Source of the DNA: Candidatus Saccharimonadota bacterium
GTDB taxonomy: Bacteria > Patescibacteriota > Saccharimonadia > Saccharimonadales > SLHW01
DNA: 16,117 nt
Assembly: GCA_007135955.1 (NCBI GenBank)
Contig: SLHW01000006.1
Location: 1-16,117, forward strand
Direction of reading: 5' to 3'
Both the position numbers and the translations under genes were made by a program. Shown one piece after another: positions 1 to 6,528 of this stretch (position 1 is its first letter; each line of letters begins with the position of its first letter). The notes below the pieces were generated by a model. The model was not told where the DNA came from. It did no database searches and saw nothing but the letters and a program-made list of their open reading frames with translations.

Positions 1-415
1 CAGATAAGTCACTGTTGATCTGTACAACATCATCAACCCGGTATTGATTTTCAAAAATTATAAACAATCCGCGAAAAGCATCTTGTACGAGTGATTGTGC
101 TCCAAAACCAAGCGCGACACCGACGACACCAGCTCCAGCAAGGAGCGGCGCAATATTGACGCCAATTTCTTGAAGTATCATAAGCCCAGCCATAAGCCAG
201 ATAGTAAACTTCAGTGCAGTTCGGATGATGTCTATAAGAGTTTTTTCGCGCTTTTCCTCGTAGGCATTACTAAGCTTAGTGTTTAGCCGAATGGATCGAC
301 GGATAATTTTTGAAACGACAGCCATGATAACTTTTTGTGCAACATAAGCAAAAAGAACAATCAGTAATATTGCAACAATGTGGCTCGCTAAAAATCTTTC
401 AAGGGCTTCTATCAT
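1..415 (-). CDS. MscS-family mechanosensitive ion channel, 5' part (truncated by window edge)
   Basis: Reading the minus strand from the ATG at 415 gives 138 open codons running off the left edge. The N-terminus has a membrane segment near residues 11-33, a second near 66-84, and then the pore-lining TM3 signature of the MscS family: a Gly/Ala-rich helix with GAGVVGVALGFGAQ (about 94-107), followed by SLVQDAFRGLFIIFEN and the start of the beta domain (YRVDDVVQI). Family members open under membrane tension and release solutes during hypo-osmotic shock. The cytoplasmic domain lies outside the window. An AGGAG site sits 9 bases before the ATG, and an extended -10 is just upstream. The gene is divergent from tsaC with a 73-base gap. 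The family is secure; the exact subfamily cannot be told. Confidence 0.93.
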   Translation of the reverse strand, partial: MIEALERFLASHIVAILLIVLFAYVAQKVIMAVVSKIIRRSIRLNTKLSNAYEEKREKTLIDIIRTALKFTIWLMAGLMILQEIGVNIAPLLAGAGVVGVALGFGAQSLVQDAFRGLFIIFENQYRVDDVVQINSDLS

Positions 416-438
416 GTTTATTTACTCCTATAAAATCC

Positions 439-447
439 AGTATAACA
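439..447 (-). promoter_or_regulatory. Extended -10 promoter element for the mscS-like gene
   Basis: On the minus strand this reads TGTTATACT, a TGn plus TATACT -10 box. It would start transcription near 431, leaving a leader of roughly 17 bases that contains the AGGAG ribosome site. No good -35 is visible, as is common with extended -10 promoters. The 10-mer GTTATACTGG recurs at 5751-5760 before the ABC exporter. Confidence 0.5.
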
Positions 448-472
448 GCTAATGCATGCAAGTATAAACTAG

Positions 473-481
473 TGATAAAAT
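473..481 (+). promoter_or_regulatory. Extended -10 for tsaC, positioned for a leaderless mRNA
   Basis: TGATAAAAT is a TGn-type extended -10 whose last base lies 7 bases before the ATG at 489. Transcription would begin at or next to the start codon, and no Shine-Dalgarno-like sequence precedes it. The same TGATAAAAT occurs before the tRNA at 11200-11208. Confidence 0.5.
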
Positions 482-488
482 ACTGCTG

Positions 489-1079
489 ATGAAAATAATC
501 AATGAAGCAGAGGTAGTAAAGCTGCTGCAAAAAGATGCAGTTGGCATAATGCCAACTGATACGCTACTTGGAGTGGTGTGTCGAGCAACTAGTAAGCTTT
601 CAGTAAAAAGGCTCTACCGAGCAAAGCAGCGAGAGAATAAACCTGGTACCGTTATCGCTGCTTCGATTCAGCAACTTGTTGACCTAGGCTTACGGCGACG
701 TTACCTGCAGGCTATTGAGCACTATTGGCCAAATCCGATAAGTGTCATTATCCCGTGTGCGCAAGCAGAATTAGCGTATCTGCATTTAGGTAAACACTCT
801 CTCGCTGTTCGCGTGCCCAACAACAGCGCCCTACGAGCAATGCTCGAGCAAACTGGCCCCCTGCTTACTTCCAGCGCTAATCTGACGCAGCAACCACCAG
901 CTCACAGCTTGTCAGAAGCGATTGATTACTTTGGCGACCGTATCGATTTTTATGCTGATACGTCTGTTGCTATGCTTGGCAAGCCCTCAACTATCTTGCA
1001 AGTAGTAGACGACACGGTAGTTGTGCTTCGTCAAGGAGCAGTTACAATAGATGAAACAACAGGAGCAGTCAAGCCATGA
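489..1079 (+). CDS. tsaC: L-threonylcarbamoyladenylate synthase (TsaC/YrdC, Sua5-YciO family)
   Basis: The 196-residue protein is a single YrdC domain, the usual length for bacterial TsaC, without the C-terminal Sua5 extension. Visible family signatures are PTDTLLG at about 22-28, the basic KQRENKP at about 46-52, AVRVPN at about 106-111 and TSSAN at 127-131. Together these bind threonine, bicarbonate and ATP. The enzyme makes threonylcarbamoyl-AMP in the cytoplasm, which the TsaBDE complex uses to form t6A37 in tRNAs reading ANN codons. Its stop overlaps the start of the MazG-like gene (ATGA), so the two are co-transcribed. No ribosome site is seen; an extended -10 ends 7 bases before the ATG, suggesting a leaderless message. 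The close paralogue YciO cannot be fully excluded. Confidence 0.92.
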   Translation: MKIINEAEVVKLLQKDAVGIMPTDTLLGVVCRATSKLSVKRLYRAKQRENKPGTVIAASIQQLVDLGLRRRYLQAIEHYWPNPISVIIPCAQAELAYLHLGKHSLAVRVPNNSALRAMLEQTGPLLTSSANLTQQPPAHSLSEAIDYFGDRIDFYADTSVAMLGKPSTILQVVDDTVVVLRQGAVTIDETTGAVKP

Positions 1080-1402
1080 CATTTAAAGAGTATCAAAAAC
1101 ATGCCTTAACCACCGCCAGCGAAGATAAGCCTTTGGAATTTTATCATCGAGTACTGGGTCTAGTTGGTGAATCAGGTGAAATTGCTGAAAAAGTGAAAAA
1201 GTTAATTCGAGATGGTGATGGCCAACCAGAGTCGCTCGATAAAGATGATATTACAAAAGAGCTTGGGGATGTGCTTTGGTACATTGCCACTATCGCAGAC
1301 TACTTAGACATATCGCTCGAAGATATTGCTCAAGCGAATGTTGATAAACTGGCTGATCGAAAAAAACGCAATGCCTTAAAGGGAAGCGGTGATAATCGCT
1401 AA
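1076..1402 (+). CDS. MazG-like nucleoside triphosphate pyrophosphohydrolase
   Basis: A 108-residue all-alpha protein with the MazG metal-binding pattern: ESGE (residues 32-35) in the first helix pair and ELGD (62-65) in the second, giving the paired ExxE/ExxD acidic clusters that hold Mg2+. The C-terminus reads NVDKLADRKKRNALKGSGDNR-like (about 88-108), typical of the short single-domain members. Such enzymes cleave NTPs or damaged dNTPs to monophosphate and pyrophosphate and are often regarded as nucleotide-pool housekeepers; the actual substrate cannot be read from sequence. The start overlaps the tsaC stop by 4 bases (ATGA), consistent with translational coupling. Its stop overlaps the stop of the convergent Mur ligase gene. 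Confidence 0.9.
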   Translation: MTFKEYQKHALTTASEDKPLEFYHRVLGLVGESGEIAEKVKKLIRDGDGQPESLDKDDITKELGDVLWYIATIADYLDISLEDIAQANVDKLADRKKRNALKGSGDNR

Positions 1403-2679
1403 ACGATAAAGATTTGCCTTAGCCACTCATCAAGGCTACCACCACCACCAGCCGATAGACAGAGCACCAAGTCACCAGCTTGACGATGCTGGTTGATGGT
1501 CTGCTCAAGTGAATGATCTAGTTGCGCTGGCTCGCTAGTGGTTTCAGCGATGATATTGGCAATTTTCTCAGGCGTTAAATCTTCGAGTGATTCATCTTCA
1601 CGGGCGCGGTAGCTCGGCACCACGTAGACTTTTTTCGCACCATTAAACAGGCTTGGCAGTTCATCTTTTATAAAATGCTGCCGAGTGTTGTGGAGTCCTT
1701 CGTATATCACGATGACGTTATCTCCAGCTACTTCTTTGGCTATTTGCAGCGCACCTTTGATTTTGGCGGGCGTGTGAGCGTAATCACTATATAGATTTTC
1801 TGCAATCTGTTCAAAGCGTCGACTTAAGCCTGGGAAAGAATCCAGTATGGTAATCAGTTCAGTGAGGCTATCTTTTTTTAGTAGTTTCATGATTGCTTGG
1901 GCCGCTATTGCGGCATTTTCGCGGTTTACTTGGCCAGTTAACTTACTAAAAGGATACTCTTGCTTATCAATAACTGTCGTAGTATTGCAAGGTGATGAGC
2001 TATGTATTCTTTCGGCGTCCTCCCTCCAGATATAGGCGTGGTTACTCTGCTGGAGGAATTGACGAAAGGCTTGATTGTACTCTTCGCGAGTCGGGTAGAT
2101 GTCAGGGTGGTCATAGTCGACCCCTGAGATAATGCTCATCTCTGGCGAGAATGACAAAAAGTTTCGATCATATTCGTCTGCCTCATAGACAAAATAAGTT
2201 GCCGTCTCATCAAAATGTCCCATGTCACCAAAAGGCAACTTCGCGCCAATTGAATAACTGAGTGGTATTTGAAGCTGTTGAAGTAGCCAGATAACCATAG
2301 CAGTTGTAGTGGTTTTACCGTGCGTTCCAGCAATGGCTATCATTTTTTGGTTTTTTTGTTCCAAAATATAATTAATCAGTTCATCACGCTTAGAGGTTTT
2401 GATAGCGTTTTCTTGGCAAAATAGTAACTCTTCTGGCTGGCGTTGCTCCATGGCGACCGCTGAAGAGTAGACATACCAGTCAATCGGTTTGTCTTGATGA
2501 AGGTGTTCGATTTGGGCTTTCGACTGACCAATATAAAACGAAAGGCCTCGCTTTGCGAGGTACTCTGTGTAAGCAGACGCTTGTTTATCAGACCCAGATA
2601 CTTCGAGTTCAGCCTGTTTGGCAATCAGTGCCAATGGGCCAATTGCCGTACCACCAATTCCGCTAAAGAAGATATGCAT
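1399..2679 (-). CDS. murC: MurC/Mpl-type Mur ligase (UDP-N-acetylmuramate--L-alanine ligase family)
   Basis: The 426-residue protein begins MHIFFSGIGGTAIG, the N-terminal UDP-binding Rossmann motif of MurC and Mpl. It continues with the ATP P-loop GTHGKTTTT at 118-126, the metal-binding EADEYD at 166-171 and DYDHPD at 188-193, and a C-terminal domain beginning around SDYAHTPAKI. The reaction is ATP-driven joining of an L-amino acid or peptide to UDP-MurNAc in the cytoplasm, an early step of peptidoglycan synthesis. The ATG at 2679 was chosen because an open extension to 2760 adds 27 residues upstream of the conserved beta strand and would overlap the divergent gene. GTAIG and DEYD look more like Mpl than classical MurC (GIGMSG, DESD), and the C-terminal SAGGGGSLDEW is unlike either. 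The ligase family is secure; MurC versus Mpl is not. Confidence 0.85.
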   Translation of the reverse strand: MHIFFSGIGGTAIGPLALIAKQAELEVSGSDKQASAYTEYLAKRGLSFYIGQSKAQIEHLHQDKPIDWYVYSSAVAMEQRQPEELLFCQENAIKTSKRDELINYILEQKNQKMIAIAGTHGKTTTTAMVIWLLQQLQIPLSYSIGAKLPFGDMGHFDETATYFVYEADEYDRNFLSFSPEMSIISGVDYDHPDIYPTREEYNQAFRQFLQQSNHAYIWREDAERIHSSSPCNTTTVIDKQEYPFSKLTGQVNRENAAIAAQAIMKLLKKDSLTELITILDSFPGLSRRFEQIAENLYSDYAHTPAKIKGALQIAKEVAGDNVIVIYEGLHNTRQHFIKDELPSLFNGAKKVYVVPSYRAREDESLEDLTPEKIANIIAETTSEPAQLDHSLEQTINQHRQAGDLVLCLSAGGGGSLDEWLRQIFIV

Positions 2680-2685
2680 AGTTCT

Positions 2686-2691
2686 ATGGTA
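2686..2691 (-). promoter_or_regulatory. Candidate -10 for the Mur ligase gene
   Basis: On the minus strand TACCAT lies 6 bases before the ATG at 2679, matching the leaderless geometry seen elsewhere in this window (the same TACCAT precedes the carboxypeptidase gene at 14813). On the plus strand the overlapping TACACT (2690-2695) could serve the divergent MFS gene. No -35 is convincing. Confidence 0.35.
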
Positions 2692-2718
2692 CACTGTTTT
2701 AAGAAGTAAAAAACAAAA

Positions 2719-3918
2719 ATGATACAAAAAATTCTGCACAGGCTGCTTCTTAAAAGGCATTTTTGGCGTTATGCATCGTTTGATGAGTTGAGCCAGATTT
2801 ATATCAGTACCTTTTTCCGGACAATGGCATTTAGTTTAGTCGGTGTGTTTATCCCGATATTTCTTTATGGTCTTGAGTATTCATTGGCAGAAATATTTTC
2901 TTTTTACATTGCTTATTTTGTGGCTCGAACACTGTTTCATCTACCGGCAGGGTACGTTGTGGCGCGGTTTGGGCCGAAACATACTTTAATCATTAGTTTT
3001 GTTTTGCAGCTTGTTTCATCGATCAGTTTTCTGACATTACCAGAGCAGCAGTGGCCACTAGGGGCAGTTGCAGCCATCTGGGCGACCGCCAATACCTTAT
3101 TTTTTACGGCGTATCATGTTGACTTTTCAAAAGTAAAACATTCTGATCATAGCGGCAAAGAAATGGGCTTTGCCAATATTGTGCAACGAGTTGGTGGTGC
3201 ACTTGGTCCAATCGTTGGCGGTATTGTTGCGACCGTATTCGGCCCACAATATATTTTTTTGGCGATGACGCTTCTATTGCTGGTAGGCTTAATTCCACTT
3301 CTGAGCACCGCTGAGCCGGTGAAAACTCATCAAAAAATTAGGTTTCGAAGCTTACGATTGTCTAGCATAAAGAGAGACCTTATCTCATATGCTGGCTTAA
3401 CGATAACGCATCAGCTATCAGTAACGCTCTGGCCACTATATTTGGGCATATTTGCGCTTGGTGCAAACGTGTATTTAGAGTTAGGGGCAATCAGCTCAGT
3501 TGGCTTTGTGGTGTCAATATTCACTGCTTATGCGATCGGTCAACTTGTCGATAAGCGAAAAGGAAGAGAGCTGTTGCAGCTAAGTGCAATCGTTGATATG
3601 GTAGTGCAGTTTTTCCGACCTTTTGTACAATCGCTACCGTTTGCATTTGCCGTCAATACAGCCGGTGAAACCACGGCAGTTTCAATGCGTATCGCTTACC
3701 AAAAGGGCATGTATGATGCCGCTGATGATTTGCCGGGCAATCGAATTGTCTATATTTCAATTATGGAAATGGTAGGAGCAATTGTAAAAACTGCTGTATG
3801 GACACTAATGCTATTTGTTGGACTTGCGGCTGGATTTGAAATAGCAATAGTAATCGGGTTTGTTATTGCTGGGCTTGCAAATCTATTAACCATAACCGAA
3901 AGATTCAAGGCATTGTAG
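2719..3918 (+). CDS. Major facilitator superfamily (MFS) transporter
   Basis: A 399-residue polytopic protein with about 10-12 hydrophobic helices. The loop between helices 2 and 3 carries an MFS motif A-like sequence, GYVVARFGPKH (about 78-88). The equivalent loop in the second half reads GQLVDKRKGR (274-283), which shows the internal duplication of the fold. GALGPIVGGIVA (about 160-171) resembles the proline/glycine-rich helix 5 motif common in exporters. The substrate cannot be predicted. There is no strong ribosome site, only AAGAAG about 12 bases upstream. It is divergent from the Mur ligase gene with a 39-base gap, and the next gene follows 9 bases later. The N-terminal 20 residues are basic and cytoplasmic. 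Confidence 0.87.
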   Translation: MIQKILHRLLLKRHFWRYASFDELSQIYISTFFRTMAFSLVGVFIPIFLYGLEYSLAEIFSFYIAYFVARTLFHLPAGYVVARFGPKHTLIISFVLQLVSSISFLTLPEQQWPLGAVAAIWATANTLFFTAYHVDFSKVKHSDHSGKEMGFANIVQRVGGALGPIVGGIVATVFGPQYIFLAMTLLLLVGLIPLLSTAEPVKTHQKIRFRSLRLSSIKRDLISYAGLTITHQLSVTLWPLYLGIFALGANVYLELGAISSVGFVVSIFTAYAIGQLVDKRKGRELLQLSAIVDMVVQFFRPFVQSLPFAFAVNTAGETTAVSMRIAYQKGMYDAADDLPGNRIVYISIMEMVGAIVKTAVWTLMLFVGLAAGFEIAIVIGFVIAGLANLLTITERFKAL

Positions 3919-3921
3919 AAT
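3916..3921 (+). promoter_or_regulatory. Candidate internal -10 overlapping the MFS stop codon
   Basis: TAGAAT begins with the TAG stop of the MFS gene and ends 6 bases before the ATG at 3928. The downstream gene has no ribosome site, so it may be expressed from this promoter as a leaderless message in addition to any read-through. No clear -35 is present. Confidence 0.35.
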
Positions 3922-3927
3922 AAAACT

Positions 3928-4536
3928 ATGCATAAACGAGCACTGCACTATTATCATCGAAAGTTAAGCCGTTTTTCTAGCTGGTATTTTTTGATTGCTG
4001 CAGTGGTATTTTTTAGTGTTGCAGCGTTTGCGCTTCGTCAGAATAACCTCCAGATGATTCAGCTTAAAGAAGCGGTCTTTCAGGCGGATGAAGCAGGTGA
4101 AGGCACGGAGGAGGCGCTACGAGAGCTCAGGGAGCATGTTCACAGTCACATGAACACCGATTTAGTCGCTAGCGAAGATGCTATCCGTCCACCAATTCAG
4201 CTAGTGCATCAGTATGAGCGACTATTACGGGCAGAACAGGATCGAGTAAGAGAAGAGAATCAGGCGGTATACGCAGATGCCGAGCGTGTTTGCGAAGAGC
4301 GATTCCCTTCTGGACAACTGGCAGATGGACGGGTGCAGTGTGTCGAGTCTTATGTGAGAGAGCAAGGCGTGCAACAGCGTCCAGTTCCGAAAGAGCTGTA
4401 TCAGTTTGATTTTGCTTCTCCACGTTGGTCGCCAGATTTGGCTGGGTGGAGCTTGGTGTTTGGCGCAGTAGCGCTAGTACTGTTTAGCTCGAGACTGCTG
4501 CTTGAGCTATGGTTTAAGAAAAGGCTGGAAAGCTAA
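3928..4536 (+). CDS. Unrecognised protein with two membrane helices flanking an external helical domain
   Basis: The 202-residue protein has a basic N-terminus, a membrane helix at about 19-36, a highly charged central region (40-165) and a second helix at about 173-192, followed by a basic tail. Under the positive-inside rule both ends are cytoplasmic and the central region is outside. That region is rich in Glu, Arg and Gln with heptad-like stretches (about 41-75 and 91-125), suggesting helical coiled coil. It contains only two cysteines, C122 and C138, well placed for one disulfide. It follows the MFS gene by 9 bases and shares its direction, so a link to that transporter is possible but unproven. 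I do not recognise a family. A strong hairpin begins at its last base. Confidence 0.75.
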   Translation: MHKRALHYYHRKLSRFSSWYFLIAAVVFFSVAAFALRQNNLQMIQLKEAVFQADEAGEGTEEALRELREHVHSHMNTDLVASEDAIRPPIQLVHQYERLLRAEQDRVREENQAVYADAERVCEERFPSGQLADGRVQCVESYVREQGVQQRPVPKELYQFDFASPRWSPDLAGWSLVFGAVALVLFSSRLLLELWFKKRLES

Positions 4537-4563
4537 AACACCGAGCAATTACGCTCGGTGTTT
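4536..4563. terminator. Bidirectional intrinsic terminator between convergent genes
   Basis: A perfect 11-bp stem (AAACACCGAGC / GCTCGGTGTTT) with a 6-base loop lies between the plus gene ending at 4536 and the minus gene ending at 4587. The A/T outer end of the stem gives a short U run on either strand, so it can serve both genes. Confidence 0.85.
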
Positions 4564-4586
4564 GATAGCTAAGAATTAGATTCTGT

Positions 4587-5276
4587 TTATTCTTCGTCTT
4601 CTTCTTGTGGTGCACCAAATTCGTCATTATCAAAACTTGGTACCTGTTGTTCTGGTATGCCTGCTTGACCTGGGTCTTCACAGTCTTGGCCGTCTGGATT
4701 CTCAGCCTTGAAGGTAGTGATAGCTTGTGATACCTGTCCTTCTGGCTTTAGGTTTTCCCAGAAGATCACTTGATCCATGTTGATAAGCATCTCATCTTTT
4801 GGACCATGTAGCTCACAGCCAAGCTTTACTAGGGATATGTCGCCTTCTTGTGGGATTGGTAGATTTTCACCTTCGGCTGGTTGGACTTGCTGGTTGACTC
4901 GTAGGTAGTAGATGTCTACTAATCGTAGGTAATTACTATTTAAGTCAGTCACTTGACCAAAGTACACTTGGCCACCGTTTAAGAATATCGCTTGGAACTT
5001 ATCGTCCTCTACAAAAGTTGATTCATTCTTTGGCGTACTTACTGCCAAAAAGATGAGAAGCGCAACAACTAAAATAGTTGCTGAGAACAATAGTGCAACT
5101 GATGCAAACTTTAGGTTCATAAACTTAGATGACTTATTTGATTTGTTGCCGTTGTTTAATCCAGCTGGCTTTTGTGTGCTGGCGCCACCACTGGCAGGGC
5201 TTTGGCCTGGTCCTGGGTTGTTTGTTGCTGTAGGGCTTGTTGGTTGCGACTGTCGGCCGCCTCGATTGAATTCCAT
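4587..5276 (-). CDS. Unrecognised single-pass membrane protein with disordered Pro/Gly/Ser/Asn-rich N-terminus
   Basis: The 229-residue protein begins with about 50 residues of low-complexity Gly, Pro, Ser, Thr, Asn and Gln, then a basic KSNKSSKF patch and one membrane helix (about 57-79). The rest should lie outside. A short beta-rich domain follows (about 93-175, with a FLNGGQVYFGQVTDL core) and then an acidic tail ending EEDEE. Two cysteines (C154, C199) could form a disulfide. I recall similar proteins in CPR genomes without an assigned function; that is memory, not a search. AGGTGG lies about 10 bases before the ATG, and a candidate promoter is at 5323-5352. The cytoplasmic disordered tail might bind partners, but nothing shows this. 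Confidence 0.8.
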   Translation of the reverse strand: MEFNRGGRQSQPTSPTATNNPGPGQSPASGGASTQKPAGLNNGNKSNKSSKFMNLKFASVALLFSATILVVALLIFLAVSTPKNESTFVEDDKFQAIFLNGGQVYFGQVTDLNSNYLRLVDIYYLRVNQQVQPAEGENLPIPQEGDISLVKLGCELHGPKDEMLINMDQVIFWENLKPEGQVSQAITTFKAENPDGQDCEDPGQAGIPEQQVPSFDNDEFGAPQEEDEE

Positions 5277-5322
5277 AGAACTGTAACCACCTTTTTACAT
5301 TTTGTTCTTAATTACAAGCTAC

Positions 5323-5352
5323 ATTGTAAATCATAAGCAGCTTATCGTGCAA
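5323..5352 (-). promoter_or_regulatory. Candidate promoter with palindrome in its spacer, for the 4587-5276 gene
   Basis: On the minus strand TTGCAC (5352-5347) and TACAAT (5328-5323) are separated by 18 bases. The spacer holds a perfect inverted repeat, ATAAGC-A-GCTTAT (5333-5345). That could be an operator or chance. Transcription would give a leader of about 40 bases with the AGGTGG ribosome site. Confidence 0.45.
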
Positions 5353-5409
5353 GGTATTTTAAGTGACAGTAGCTCACTTTGGCAATAGGTGAAAATTACG
5401 ACGACCCCT

Positions 5410-5439
5410 TGACAACTCTAGTGCCACAGGAGTATGGTA
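5410..5439 (+). promoter_or_regulatory. Sigma70-type promoter of the 66-residue protein gene
   Basis: A perfect TTGACA -35 (5410-5415) lies 18 bases before TATGGT (5434-5439). Transcription would start near 5446, giving a leader of about 32 bases that contains AGGGAGAAG, a good ribosome site 8 bases before the ATG at 5478. This is the most conventional promoter plus ribosome site pair in the window. Confidence 0.6.
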
Positions 5440-5477
5440 TAGGCACTATCATTTAAAGAGAGGGAGAAGTTGTAACT

Positions 5478-5678
5478 ATGGCTTACAAGCACACAAATTC
5501 AAAAGGTGTTACATACTATCTAAATTCTAAGCAAGTTACCTTGCGCGGTGGAAAAGAACAAACAATCTATTATTTCAGCAAGGATGAGCGTCCTGAGACT
5601 GCTACTGACCTTCCTAGCGATATGGAAGTAAACGAAAACCCACGAAACGGTTTTCTTACTGTAAAGCGCAGCAAATAG
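5478..5678 (+). CDS. Conserved-looking small protein (66 residues), function unknown
   Basis: A basic soluble protein of 66 residues, MAYKHTNSKGVTYYL..., without signal peptide or membrane helix. It reads as alternating short beta strands (VTYYLNSKQVTLRGG, QTIYYFSKD) with a conserved-looking end, ENPRNGFLTVKR. It is a real gene by several independent signs: a good promoter, a strong AGGGAG ribosome site, a terminator 20 bases after the stop, and regular codon use. I recall very similar small proteins in Saccharibacteria genomes, annotated hypothetical. As a monocistronic unit with strong signals it may be abundant. A nucleic-acid-associated role would fit its small size and positive charge, but that is a guess. 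Confidence 0.83.
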   Translation: MAYKHTNSKGVTYYLNSKQVTLRGGKEQTIYYFSKDERPETATDLPSDMEVNENPRNGFLTVKRSK

Positions 5679-5698
5679 TTTACGCTAGATAACAGACA

Positions 5699-5736
5699 AA
5701 ACACCTTAGCGACAGCTAGGGTGTTTTTGTTTTCAG
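5699..5736 (+). terminator. Intrinsic terminator after the 66-residue protein gene
   Basis: A 12-bp stem (AAACACCTTAGC / GCTAGGGTGTTT, one G-U wobble) with a GACA loop is followed by a T-rich tract (TTGTTTT). The T tract runs directly into the promoter region of the ABC exporter. Confidence 0.85.
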
Positions 5737-5752
5737 TTTAATTATCCCGCGT

Positions 5753-5758
5753 TATACT
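5753..5758 (+). promoter_or_regulatory. -10 box of the ABC exporter operon
   Basis: TATACT ends 9 bases before the ATG at 5768, so the 5' leader would be only about 2-3 bases. GGTAGG lies between, but it is too close to the ATG to act as a normal ribosome site. A -35 is weak and would fall in the T tract of the preceding terminator. Confidence 0.5.
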
Positions 5759-5767
5759 GGTAGGCAT

Positions 5768-6526
5768 ATGGGTAAGATTATCCTACGAGTCAAAGACTTA
5801 GAAAAAACATATGGCAACACTAAGGTTGTAAAAGGTGTCACGTTTGATGTAAAAAGAGGTGAGATTTTTGGTATCCTCGGTCCAAACGGAGCTGGTAAAA
5901 CAACTACTTTAGAAATGATTGAAACCATGCGTCCAATTGATAGCGGAACAGCAGAGTTGGCTGGTATAGATGTCGCTAAAAAGCCCCAAAAAATTAAGCA
6001 AATCATTGGGGTTCAGCCACAAACTGCTGCTTTTGAAGAGAAGACTAAACTGACTGAACTCCTGGCATTTTTTGCTTCAACGTATGGCCGTAAGGTTGAC
6101 CCTCTCGAAATACTGGAACAAGTTCAATTGACCGAGAAGGCCTCATCATACCCTGAGAGCTTATCGGGCGGACAGCGGCAGCGCTTTTCGATTGCGACCG
6201 CACTTGTTAATCAGCCAGAGGTATTGTTTCTCGATGAGCCAACAACTGGACTCGATCCACAGTCGCGTCGTAATCTTTGGGACTTAATTCGAAGAATTCG
6301 TGATAGTGGTGTGACAATAATTTTAACAACTCACTATATGGAAGAAGCCCAGATACTTTGTGATAGGGTCGCCATCATGGATGACGGCAAAATTATTGCT
6401 TTAGATACGCCCAAGAAATTGATTGCTGATTTGCTGAGTCGCGGTTTTACCAAAGAGCAACAAGTCGAACAAGCTGACTTAGAAGATGTTTTTATCGACC
6501 TTACTGGCAAGGAGCTTAGAGAATAA
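5768..6526 (+). CDS. ABC transporter ATP-binding protein (drug/lipid-exporter type)
   Basis: The 252-residue nucleotide-binding domain has all expected motifs: Walker A GPNGAGKT (38-45), Q-loop Q84, signature LSGGQ (132-136), Walker B VLFLDEP (152-158) and switch His189 in TTHYMEEA. The overall sequence resembles the DrrA/NatA-like subunits that pair with ABC-2 permeases. It is cytoplasmic and powers the permease encoded 2 bases downstream. Exported substrate is unknown; drugs, lipids, polymers and lantibiotics are all seen in this class. The C-terminal 40 residues (QVEQADLEDVFIDLTGKELRE-like) match the regulatory tail of the class. Confidence 0.95.
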   Translation: MGKIILRVKDLEKTYGNTKVVKGVTFDVKRGEIFGILGPNGAGKTTTLEMIETMRPIDSGTAELAGIDVAKKPQKIKQIIGVQPQTAAFEEKTKLTELLAFFASTYGRKVDPLEILEQVQLTEKASSYPESLSGGQRQRFSIATALVNQPEVLFLDEPTTGLDPQSRRNLWDLIRRIRDSGVTIILTTHYMEEAQILCDRVAIMDDGKIIALDTPKKLIADLLSRGFTKEQQVEQADLEDVFIDLTGKELRE

Positions 6527-6528
6527 TT

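Noticed and set aside
95..286. Plus-strand open frame of 63 codons at the left edge
   Set aside because: It is opposite the MscS-like gene, whose TM3 signature is unmistakable; the composition is not protein-like.
1399..1402. Overlapping convergent stop codons (CTAA) as a regulatory feature
   Set aside because: A 4-base tail-to-tail overlap is common in compact genomes and needs no special explanation.
2680..2760. N-terminal extension of the Mur ligase ORF to an upstream Met at 2760
   Set aside because: The extra 27 residues are not part of the family, lie across the divergent MFS start, and the Rossmann motif begins exactly at the Met at 2679, which has a candidate -10 in front.
5277..5477. 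Possible riboswitch or small RNA in the 200-base divergent gap
   Set aside because: Apart from the two candidate promoters and the short palindrome I see no conserved riboswitch core or long pairing that would justify the call.
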